Source: Chloroflexota bacterium
GTDB taxonomy: Bacteria > Chloroflexota > Dehalococcoidia > Lucifugimonadales > JACPCL1
Assembly (NCBI GenBank): GCA_016202485.1
Contig: JACQOP010000053.1
Span: 1 to 32,826 of the forward strand
DNA length: 32,826 nt
Direction: 5' to 3'
Shown: positions 25,250 through 32,826 of the stretch, piece after piece
Layout of the letters: the number at the start of each line of letters is the position of its first letter
How positions within the stretch are numbered: position 1 is the first letter of the stretch
The notes under the pieces: model-generated
What the model was told of the DNA's origin: nothing
What the model saw: the letters and a program-made list of their open reading frames with translations, nothing else
Databases searched by the model: none
Position numbers and translations under genes: made by a program

Positions 25250-26479
25250 CTACCACCTCTCACCCTCAGGAGTGATGCCAGGGCGGGCGCTGGGGGTCAG
25301 GGCCTGCTTTGGGCCAACTTCCCGCAGGGCCTTCAGGTAGCCCTCGTAGTTGCGGCGGGTCTCCTTCAGATGGTCACCGCCGAACTTTTCAATGAAGCAT
25401 TTGGCCAGGATGGTGGCCATGACGGCCTCGCCGATGACGCAGGCGGGGGGCACCTGGCAGATATCGCTGCGCTCGTAGTGGGCTTGGACGATCTCGCCCG
25501 TTTCCAGGTCTACGGAGGGCAAAGGCTTGCTGAGGGTGGAGATGGGCTTGAGGGCCATACGAGCGACAATGGGCTCGCCGCTGCTCATGCCGCCCTCAAT
25601 GCCACCGGCGCGGTTGGTGATGTGGTGGAAGGGGCGGGCATCGCCGTCCCAGGGTTGAATGATATCGTGAACCATGGAGCCAGGGAGCTCGGTGTTAGCG
25701 AAGCCGGAGCCGATCTCCACGCCCTTGACGGCCTGGATGCTCATCATGCCCTGGGCGATGAGGCCGTCCAGCTTCTGGTCCCACTGGATGAAGCTGCCCA
25801 AGCCGATGGGCGCGCCATAGGCGATGACCTCAAAGACGCCACCGGCGGTATTGCCGATGTCCCGGCAGTAGTCAATGTGGGCCATCATGGCCTTGGCCGC
25901 TTCGGGGTCTGAGGTGCGGACGGGGGACTGCTCCACGGCGTCCCAGTCAATGGTGTCCGGCATCCTGGCCTTGATGGTGCCGATGGTGAGGACGTGGCTG
26001 TGGATTGCTATGCCGAACTCCTCCAGGAAGCGGCGGGCGACGGCGCCGGCGGCCACGCGGGCGGCGGTCTCCCGGGCGCTGGAGCGCTCCAGTATGGGGC
26101 GGACGTCGCTGACGCTGTACTTGAAGACGCCGGGGAAGTCGGCATGTCCGGGGCGGAGGCGGGTGACGCGGCGGACCTTGGCGTCGTCATCCACGGGAGT
26201 GACGGACATGGCCTCGGTCCAGTTGGCGAAGTCGCGGTTCTCCACCCACATGGCGATGGGGCCGCCCATGGTGAAGCCGTGGCGGACGCCGGAGAGGATT
26301 TCGGCGCGGTCCACCTCAAGTTGCTGGCGGGGGCCGCGTCCGTAGCCCTGCTGGCGGCGTCGCATGTGCTTTTCTATGTAGTCCTCGCTGATGGGAACGC
26401 CGGCGGGGATGCCCTCTATGATGGCGACGCCTCCTTTGCCGTGGGACTCGCCTGCGGTAAAGTACCGGAAGACTGGCAT
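25250..26479 (-). CDS. aroC: chorismate synthase
   Basis: MPVFRYFTAGESHGKGGVAIIEGIPAGVPIS...RRQQGYGRGPRQQLEVDRAEILSGVRHGFTMGGPIAMWVENRD...RPGHADFPG..; start trimmed from ORF 25250..26551. Confidence 0.97.
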   Translation of the reverse strand: MPVFRYFTAGESHGKGGVAIIEGIPAGVPISEDYIEKHMRRRQQGYGRGPRQQLEVDRAEILSGVRHGFTMGGPIAMWVENRDFANWTEAMSVTPVDDDAKVRRVTRLRPGHADFPGVFKYSVSDVRPILERSSARETAARVAAGAVARRFLEEFGIAIHSHVLTIGTIKARMPDTIDWDAVEQSPVRTSDPEAAKAMMAHIDYCRDIGNTAGGVFEVIAYGAPIGLGSFIQWDQKLDGLIAQGMMSIQAVKGVEIGSGFANTELPGSMVHDIIQPWDGDARPFHHITNRAGGIEGGMSSGEPIVARMALKPISTLSKPLPSVDLETGEIVQAHYERSDICQVPPACVIGEAVMATILAKCFIEKFGGDHLKETRRNYEGYLKALREVGPKQALTPSARPGITPEGERW

Positions 26480-26639
26480 GGGTCTGCTCCTGCGGTGGAT
26501 GGGCCAGGGGACGCTGGCCTTGCAGGGTCTAGCATAGCAGAGGAAGGGCAAAGGGGGGAGGGGGCGGCTGTCTGATTGTTTTTCTTGGGTAAGAGAAGGT
26601 GGGCTGGTGGGGCTGGTCCTGCTGGGTAGGGGAGAGGGG

Positions 26640-26668
26640 ATTCGTTTTTATTTTTAGTGGAAACGAAT
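26640..26668. other. hairpin with T/A-rich loop, copy 1
   Basis: ATTCGTTT-TTATTTTTAGTGG-AAACGAAT. Confidence 0.55.
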
Positions 26669-26703
26669 GGGAGGTCCTGCACCACCGCTTCTGTTTCCAG
26701 GGG

Positions 26704-26730
26704 GTTGTTTTATTTTTCTGTGGAAACAAC
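26704..26730. other. hairpin with T/A-rich loop, copy 2
   Basis: GTTGTTT-TATTTTTCTGTGG-AAACAAC; loop resembles copy 1. Confidence 0.55.
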
Positions 26731-26754
26731 ATCCCCTGGCCGTGCCAGGGGATG
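26730..26754. other. 11-bp perfect stem-loop adjoining copy 2
   Basis: CATCCCCTGGC-CGT-GCCAGGGGATG. Confidence 0.65.
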
Positions 26755-26909
26755 TGGGAGTGGCCTGCTCATGGGATGAGGATAGCAGGAAAGGCAGAGG
26801 TAGTAGAGGAAGAGGCAAATGGCAGGGGGAAGTGCCCTTGACCCGTGGGCCTAGGGAGCCTAGGATTGGGCACATCGTGCGGGATCTTGCTATGAAAGGA
26901 GAGAGGGCG

Positions 26910-27740
26910 ATGGAAGAGGTTGCCCCCGGCATTCATAAGATTTGCTATGACCCGGAGCTACGGCCGGGCGTCTTCAATACCAACTCCTACATGGTCATCG
27001 GGCGGGAGGCCACGGCGCTTATAGACACGGGCTGGAACCGGCCGGAGGAGGTGCAGGCCAGGCTGGAGTATATCCAGCGGACGCCCCACACGCCCATAGG
27101 GTACATCATCATCACCCACCGGCACGGGGCCAACGTGGGAGGGGCGGCGGCTATCCAGAAGGCCCACGGGGGCGTGATTATGAGCCATCCGGTGGAGAAG
27201 GAGCACATTGACGCAGCCCTGGAGGGGCCGAAGGTGGAACGGACGGTGGCGGACGGTGAGACGATACGCCTGGGGGACCTGACCCTGGAGTTCATCCACG
27301 CCTCTGGCCACACCTTCGGCAGCCTTGGGGTGTTTCTGCGTGAGCGGCGGGCGCTGTTCACAGGGGATAACGTGATGGGAGAGGGAACATCGGTGGTGAA
27401 CCCGGGACAAGGGGACATTGGGGAGTTCATGGAGACGATGGAGAAGCTCCTGCGGTACAACGCGCAGGTCATCTATCCCGGGCAGGGGCCTGTCGTGAGG
27501 GATCCCAAGGGGAAGCTGGAGGAGCTGATTGCCCACCGGCGGGAGCGGGAGAACCAGGTGCTGTCCCAATTGGCCAGCGGCCCGAAGACGGTGGAGGAGA
27601 TGTTCCGGGCTATCTACACGGACCTGGATGAGCGGCGGCACAACATGGCGCGGAACCAGGTGCGGAGCCACCTGGGGAAGTTGCAGCGGGAAGGCAGGGT
27701 GACGATGCCGGATGAGGGGGCGACGTACCGGCTGGCGTGA
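26910..27740 (+). CDS. MBL-fold (metallo-beta-lactamase superfamily) protein with C-terminal winged-helix-like tail
   Basis: NTNSYMVIGREATALIDTGW...IIITHRHGANVGG...HASGHTFGSLGVFL...ALFTGDNVMGEG...IYPGQGP. Start at MEEVAPGIHK chosen by AAAGGAGA upstream. Confidence 0.88.
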   Translation: MEEVAPGIHKICYDPELRPGVFNTNSYMVIGREATALIDTGWNRPEEVQARLEYIQRTPHTPIGYIIITHRHGANVGGAAAIQKAHGGVIMSHPVEKEHIDAALEGPKVERTVADGETIRLGDLTLEFIHASGHTFGSLGVFLRERRALFTGDNVMGEGTSVVNPGQGDIGEFMETMEKLLRYNAQVIYPGQGPVVRDPKGKLEELIAHRRERENQVLSQLASGPKTVEEMFRAIYTDLDERRHNMARNQVRSHLGKLQREGRVTMPDEGATYRLA

Positions 27741-27765
27741 GGCCCTATCGGGCCAGGGAGGCGTA

Positions 27766-28464
27766 ATGCGCAGACTCTCCATGTCCGTCCTGCTGGCACT
27801 CCTGGCAGTGCTGGCGGCTTCGTGCGGGGTGCTTTCTCCTGCAACACCGACGGCCACAGCCCGATCGGTGCTGGAGAAGGCGTCGCTGCGCATGAGCGCC
27901 TTGCAGACCGCGGCTTTTCTCCTGGAACATGAGCAAGGGACCACGCCGCTCATGCCTGGGGTGGGGATGAGGTCGGTGGAGGGGCGGGTTGTGCTGCCCA
28001 GCAGCTTTGAGCTGGAGGTAAGCGCGCTAGCCGCTTTTATGAGCGCAGCCATCAAGGTCAAAGTGGTAGCTCAGGGAGACGAAGCCTTCATGACAGACCC
28101 CATCTCTGGCGCGTGGCAGCGTGTGGACCCGGAGGCGCTGCCCTTTGATTTCCGGGACCTGGGCAGGACGCTGGGGGATATTGTTATGGGGATACAGGAG
28201 CCGGCCTTTGGCGGAGAGGAGCGGATAGGAGGAGTGCAAATGCGAATCATCACAGGGTGGGTTGCCACGGAGAGCCTCAGGCGGCTGGTACCAGGGGCGC
28301 TGGAGGGGGAGAAGGTGGAGCTGCAGGTGTGGCTGGAGGAAGAGGGGCTGCTGAGGAAGGCGCGTATCCAGGGGAAGGCCGTGGCGGGAGATACTGGGGA
28401 GTCTGTGAGGGTACTGACTCTGCACTCTTTTGACCAGCCGGTGCAGATCACGTTGCCGGGGTAG
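27766..28464 (+). CDS. LppX/LprAFG-like lipoprotein
   Basis: MRRLSMSVLLALLAVLAASCGVLSP lipobox; then VLEKASLRMSALQTAAFLLEHEQGT...VEGRVVLPSSFELEVSAL...VKVVAQGDEAFMTDPISGAWQRVDPE, typical of the family. Confidence 0.82.
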   Translation: MRRLSMSVLLALLAVLAASCGVLSPATPTATARSVLEKASLRMSALQTAAFLLEHEQGTTPLMPGVGMRSVEGRVVLPSSFELEVSALAAFMSAAIKVKVVAQGDEAFMTDPISGAWQRVDPEALPFDFRDLGRTLGDIVMGIQEPAFGGEERIGGVQMRIITGWVATESLRRLVPGALEGEKVELQVWLEEEGLLRKARIQGKAVAGDTGESVRVLTLHSFDQPVQITLPG

Positions 28465-28483
28465 GCAAGGCTAGCAGACGGAG

Positions 28484-29944
28484 ATGCACACCGTGACCCG
28501 CTGGCCCTGGGCAACCGTGCTGTTCATAGACCTGGCTGTGCTGTTTGCCGCCCTGGACCAGACGGTAGTGGTGACGGTGCTGCCGGAGGTGATGCTGGAC
28601 CTGGATGTGCCGCCGACGGAGCTGGACCGGGCGTCGTGGATTGTGACGGGGTATCTGCTGGGGTATACGGTGGCCATCCCCTTTGCGGCGCGCCTGTCGG
28701 ATGTGCACGGGCACGGGAGGATATTCAAGGCGTCTCTGGGGCTTTTTGCCCTGGGATCCTTTCTGGTGGCGGTGGCGCCGAGCTTGCCCTGGCTGGTGGC
28801 AGCGCGGGTGGCGCAGGCTGTTGGAGGGGGCGCGACTATCCCCATCGGCATGGCCCTGGCCACCCAGTCCCTGTCCCCTGGGAAGCGGGTCCTGGCGATA
28901 GGGACGGTGGGCGGGGCAGCGGAGGCCGGCGTGGTGCTGGGGCCGTTGTACGGGGGGTTGATTACGGCGGCGCTGGGATGGCGCTGGCTTTTCTGGCTCA
29001 ACCTGCCCCTGGCGGCAATCCTCCTGGCGGCCATCGCAGGCATCTCCTCCGGCCGCAACGCGGGTGCACGGATGGATTACAGGGGAGGGCTGCTGCTGGC
29101 GGCAGCGCTGGGCTTGCTGGTGGTCGCCGTGTCCCGGCGGGAGCTTTTTGCAGGGTCATCTCCCCTGCCCTACGGGGTGGGCGCCGCAGGGCTCGCTGTG
29201 GCTGGCGGCCTGCTGTGGACGGAGATGCGAGTGCCCCAGCCGTTGCTGGCGGGGGTCTTCTTCCGTTCTCTGCCCGTAGTTTCTGCCCTGGGCCTGAAGC
29301 TCCTGGCAGGAGCGGCGTTGATCATGGCGATGGTGACCGTGCCCCTGATGGCGAACACCGTACTGGAGCGCAGCCCGCTGGAGGGGGGACTGCTGCTCAT
29401 GCGGCTTACGGGCAGCCTGGCCGCGGGCGCGCTGGCCGGAGGCTTTCTGGCGTACCGCCTGGGGCAGCGAGCGACAGGGGCAGCCGGTATGGGTATTGCC
29501 GCTGTGGGGCTTTTCCTTATGAGCGGGTGGGATACGCAGACGAGTGAACTGGGGTTTACAGGGCCGCTGGTTGTAGCCGGGCTGGGGTTTGGGCTGGTGA
29601 TTGCGCCTGCTGTGATGACGGCCATGGAAGCCGTGGGCTCGGACTACCAGGCGACGGCAGCATCGCTGGTGACTGTGGCGCGAATGATTGGAATGGCCCT
29701 GGGGATAGCGGCGCTGTCGGCCTGGGGGATGGAGCATTTCCAGGGGCTGACCTTCGGGCTAGAGTTTCCTCTCCAGGGTGTTGGAGAGACTGCCGAGGAC
29801 TATGCCACGCGGGTGGATGCATACCTGGGTGGGTTGACCGATGCGGGTGTTGCGCTGTTCCAGGACTTTTTCCGGGTGGCGGCGGTGATAGCTGCGCTGG
29901 CGGTGCTGCCTGCGCTGGGCCTGGGGAGTAGAGCCCGGGGTTGA
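28484..29944 (+). CDS. MFS transporter, DHA2-type (14-TM) drug/lipid exporter family
   Basis: MHTVTRWPWATVLFIDLAVLFAALDQTVVVTVLPEVMLDL...ASWIVTGYLLGYTVAIPFAARLSDVHGHGRIF; many TM helices; 19 bp after the LppX-like gene. Confidence 0.93.
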   Translation: MHTVTRWPWATVLFIDLAVLFAALDQTVVVTVLPEVMLDLDVPPTELDRASWIVTGYLLGYTVAIPFAARLSDVHGHGRIFKASLGLFALGSFLVAVAPSLPWLVAARVAQAVGGGATIPIGMALATQSLSPGKRVLAIGTVGGAAEAGVVLGPLYGGLITAALGWRWLFWLNLPLAAILLAAIAGISSGRNAGARMDYRGGLLLAAALGLLVVAVSRRELFAGSSPLPYGVGAAGLAVAGGLLWTEMRVPQPLLAGVFFRSLPVVSALGLKLLAGAALIMAMVTVPLMANTVLERSPLEGGLLLMRLTGSLAAGALAGGFLAYRLGQRATGAAGMGIAAVGLFLMSGWDTQTSELGFTGPLVVAGLGFGLVIAPAVMTAMEAVGSDYQATAASLVTVARMIGMALGIAALSAWGMEHFQGLTFGLEFPLQGVGETAEDYATRVDAYLGGLTDAGVALFQDFFRVAAVIAALAVLPALGLGSRARG

Positions 29945-30217
29945 GGAGGAGGTGAGCGGTACGACGGGGCGCTGGCGACAGGGCGAGGGGCACAGTGCAC
30001 AGGCTGTCATGGTTAAGCCTTGGGGAGGGTACAGAGGTCTTTCCGGGCAGGGGGACCAGGTTCCTCGCTCGGCTATGGCGGGAGAAGGCAGAGGTCGGTT
30101 GACCGCCGCGCTCGGAAGGACAGGGGGCGGCGTGCATGTTTGCAGCAATAGCCTGTGGTATGGGGCCTATCATGCTACAATCAACATAATGGCGGTTGGA
30201 TATGCGAGGGATGTGTT

Positions 30218-31633
30218 ATGGCGTTGAGAGGTATATCAGCCCTGGTGTGGGCGGCCAGGAAGGGGGTGCTGGCCAGGCTGTTGCTCTTTTTGGGGCTGGT
30301 GAGCCTCCTGCTGCCCAATGGGACAGCCCACGGGCAGGATGGGGCTGTGTACCTGGTACGTATTGAAGGGGAGATAGAGCGGGGCCTGGCAGCATATGTG
30401 AAGCGAGTGGTGGCCACGGCCAACAAGGAGAACAGCATGGCGATTGTGTTCCGTGTGAATACACCTGGTGGAGAGCTGGGTGCGGCGCTGGACATCAAGG
30501 ACTACATCCTGAACAGCCGTGTGCCGACGATTGCGCTGGTAGACAGGCAGGCGTTTTCCGCCGGGGCGCTCATCACTATTGCCGCGGAAGAAATCTATTT
30601 TGTGGCGGGGGGAGTGGTGGGTGCTGCTACACCGATAACCGGGACAGGGGAGAAGGCAAGCGAGAAGGTGGTGTCTGCGGTACGGAAGGATTTCGCCGCC
30701 ACCGCCGAGGCCAGGGGGAGGGACCCCCGCATTGCGGAGGCCATGGTGGACGAGGACGTGGCCATAGCGGACCTGGTGGAAGCCGGGAAACTGCTGACCC
30801 TGACGGCTGAAGAAGCAGTGAGGTGGGGCTATGGCATCGGCTTTGCAGACAGCTTGCAGCACCTCCTTGAAATAAAGGGGCTGGAAAGGGCTGAGCTGAT
30901 AGATACAAGCCCCGGCCTGGCCGAACGGTTGGTACGGTTCCTTACGAATCCCATAGTGTCGTCGCTGCTCATCACCCTTGGATTTCTGGGGCTGCTGTTT
31001 GAACTTCAGACGGCGGGCTGGGGGGTGGGAGGGACGATTGGACTGATTGCCCTGGGGATTTTCTTCTGGGGGCACTTTCTGGCGGGGCTGGCCGGATGGG
31101 AAGGGGTGGCGCTGGTTGCGCTGGGCATTGCATTGCTTGTGGTGGAGATGGTGTTCCTTCCGGGATTCGGGATAGCAGGGGCGCTAGGTATTGCGGCGTT
31201 CCTAGCCGGGCTGTATGTTTCCCTGGTGGGGGATTTCTCTTCGGGGGACGAGTTGCTGCGGGCAGGCTATATTCTGGCGGCGTCCTTTGTGCTGATGGTG
31301 CTGGGGGCGTGGGCGTCCCTCACGTATTTGCCGAGGACGCGCTCCTTTGGGGGTCTGGTGCTGGTGGCTTCCGTGCAGCCGAGGTTGGCTGGCTCCAGGC
31401 TGGCCGCCGCGGCAGAGGGGGAAGAGACAACCCAAGACCTCACTGGTAAGATAGGGCAGGCCTTGACGCACCTCCGTCCCTCCGGGGCGGCAATGATAGA
31501 GGGGAAGCGGGTGGATGTGGTGACGGAGGGAGAGTACATTCTGGCCGGCACCAGCATTGAAGTGGTCCAGGATGAGGGGTATCGCCGGGTGGTGAAGGCG
31601 CATACGCAGAATACGCCGGGCGAGCTGATCTAG
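30218..31633 (+). CDS. NfeD family membrane-bound ClpP-class serine protease
   Basis: [23 protein letters not shown]...[20 protein letters not shown]...[30 protein letters not shown]-terminal TM helices and NfeD OB-like domain. Confidence 0.93.
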   Translation: MALRGISALVWAARKGVLARLLLFLGLVSLLLPNGTAHGQDGAVYLVRIEGEIERGLAAYVKRVVATANKENSMAIVFRVNTPGGELGAALDIKDYILNSRVPTIALVDRQAFSAGALITIAAEEIYFVAGGVVGAATPITGTGEKASEKVVSAVRKDFAATAEARGRDPRIAEAMVDEDVAIADLVEAGKLLTLTAEEAVRWGYGIGFADSLQHLLEIKGLERAELIDTSPGLAERLVRFLTNPIVSSLLITLGFLGLLFELQTAGWGVGGTIGLIALGIFFWGHFLAGLAGWEGVALVALGIALLVVEMVFLPGFGIAGALGIAAFLAGLYVSLVGDFSSGDELLRAGYILAASFVLMVLGAWASLTYLPRTRSFGGLVLVASVQPRLAGSRLAAAAEGEETTQDLTGKIGQALTHLRPSGAAMIEGKRVDVVTEGEYILAGTSIEVVQDEGYRRVVKAHTQNTPGELI

Positions 31634-31685
31634 TCCCTGCCGGCAAGTACGCTGCCGACGCCAGCGTTTGACGGAAAGGAGCGCA

Positions 31686-32687
31686 ATGGAACCGGTAGCA
31701 ATCATTGCCATTATTGTGGTAGTTCTCACCATCGCATTGCTGTGGGTATTCTTCTACATTGTGCCTGTGGGGTTGTGGATCACCGCGTTATTCTCCGGGG
31801 TCCACGTATCCATCGGGACACTGATAGGGATGCGCCTGCGGAAGGTGAGCCCGCCGGAAATAGTGCGTCCGCTGATCAGTGCGACGAAGGCAGGGTTGGA
31901 GTTGGATGTGAGCCAGATGGAGGCGCACGTACTGGCAGGGGGCAACGTATCTCGCGTAGTTACGGCCCTGATCTCCGCAGACCGGGCCAACATAGCCTTG
32001 CCCTGGCGGCAGGCGGCGGCCATAGACCTGGCGGGGCGGAATGTGCTTGACGCGGTGCAGGTGAGCGTGAACCCGCGGGTGATAGAGACGCCCCGGGTGT
32101 CTGCGGTGGCAAAGGACGGCATTCAGCTGGTGGCCATAGCCAAGGTGACGGTGCGGGCCAACATTGCGCGGCTGGTTGGCGGTGCTGGAGAGGAGACCAT
32201 CCTGGCCAGGGTTGGCGAGGGCACGGTCTCTGCCATTGGCTCTGCAACGAACCACAAGCAGGTGCTGGAGAACCCTGATCAGATATCCAAACTGGTGCTG
32301 TCCCGAGGACTGGACGCCGGAACTGCATTTGAGATTCTATCCATTGACATTGCAGACGTGGACGTAGGACGGAACATTGGGGCGGAGCTGCAGAGCGACC
32401 AGGCAGAAGCGGACAAGCGGATTGCCCAGGCGAAGGCGGAGGAACGGCGGGCTATGGCAGTGGCAGAGGAGCAGGAGATGCGGGCGCGGACGCAGGAGAT
32501 GCGGGCGAAGGTGGTGGAAGCGGAGGCCCAGATCCCGCTGGCGATGGCGGAGGCCTTTCGGAGTGGGAACATGGGGATTATGGACTATTACCGGATGCGC
32601 AACGTGCAAGCAGACACGCAAATGCGAGAGTCTTTCTCCCAAGGCGATGAGCCGCGGCAGGAAACGGGGCAGCCACCGGCAAGCTAA
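31686..32687 (+). CDS. floA: flotillin-like SPFH protein FloA (UPF0365)
   Basis: [71 protein letters not shown]...[33 protein letters not shown]. Confidence 0.96.
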   Translation: MEPVAIIAIIVVVLTIALLWVFFYIVPVGLWITALFSGVHVSIGTLIGMRLRKVSPPEIVRPLISATKAGLELDVSQMEAHVLAGGNVSRVVTALISADRANIALPWRQAAAIDLAGRNVLDAVQVSVNPRVIETPRVSAVAKDGIQLVAIAKVTVRANIARLVGGAGEETILARVGEGTVSAIGSATNHKQVLENPDQISKLVLSRGLDAGTAFEILSIDIADVDVGRNIGAELQSDQAEADKRIAQAKAEERRAMAVAEEQEMRARTQEMRAKVVEAEAQIPLAMAEAFRSGNMGIMDYYRMRNVQADTQMRESFSQGDEPRQETGQPPAS

Positions 32688-32826
32688 GTGGACAGACCTT
32701 TTCATTGGTGTGCAGGCATGTGGGAACCGGGGAGTGCACCCTCACCCTACCCTCTCCCATCAAGGGGGCTTTGCCCGACAATTCGGGAGTTTGCCGCTTC
32801 TCACCTGACAACGGTCGGTTTTTCCC

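Noticed and set aside
26958-28061. Long minus-strand ORF (367 aa) opposite the MBL and LppX-like genes
   Set aside because: Pro/His/Leu-rich antisense translation of two well-supported plus-strand genes; no domain-like sequence. Typical high-GC shadow ORF.
28636-29547. Alternative-frame plus ORF (303 aa) within the MFS gene
   Set aside because: Gly-rich out-of-frame translation of the MFS transporter.
29945-30012. In-frame TGA after the MFS gene considered as a selenocysteine codon (readthrough gives ...CTGCHG)
   Set aside because: The ~20-residue extension is short, at the end of an MFS transporter, with no SECIS-like context; the apparent CxxCH is probably chance.
30236-31075. Minus-strand ORF (279 aa) opposite nfeD
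   Set aside because: Gln/His/Pro-rich shadow; the plus-strand NfeD frame is unambiguous.
1-32826. CRISPR array, defence island, prophage or IS element
   Set aside because: No regularly spaced repeats, cas genes, transposase or phage structural genes seen. The only integrase-like sequence is the N-terminal domain of the GreA fusion, lacking the catalytic domain.

Overview
High-GC bacterial chromosomal segment. The mix of F420-dependent enzymes, FAS1-like/MaoC dehydratases, LppX/LprG-type lipoprotein and FloA/NfeD suggests Chloroflexota (Dehalococcoidia-like), but this is inference because no rRNA is present. About 27 protein genes are supported, plus two tRNA genes: a selenocysteine tRNA (minus strand, 12571-12668) and tRNA-Thr(CGT) (22918-22992). 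No CRISPR array, rRNA or transposase was seen. The left ~9.5 kb is an accessory-looking island. It holds exported lipoproteins with Thr/Pro-rich linkers (two cupredoxins, a c-type cytochrome, a His-rich beta-propeller, an esterase) and a UspA / two-GAF histidine kinase / NarL-type regulator operon. The most notable observation is an operator/promoter module found by reading the intergenic DNA: TGTTCAG direct repeats at identical 11- and 21-bp spacing, with a TAATCT/TATTCT -10-like box 21-22 nt downstream. It occurs upstream of three operons: cytochrome/cupredoxin, beta-propeller, and the UspA-HK-RR operon itself. This suggests an autoregulated, DosRS-like redox regulon. Other points worth checking: an integrase-like N-terminal domain fused to GreA, a pseudo-receiver-UspA fusion, an LprG-P55-like lipoprotein/MFS pair, a metallo-beta-lactamase-fold protein missing several metal ligands, a DUF4160-DUF2442-plus-third-domain fusion, and tandem look-alike hairpins upstream of aroC. 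Two genes absent from the ORF track were recovered: a truncated membrane protein at 1-631 and a 59-aa SEC-C motif protein at 23045-23224.
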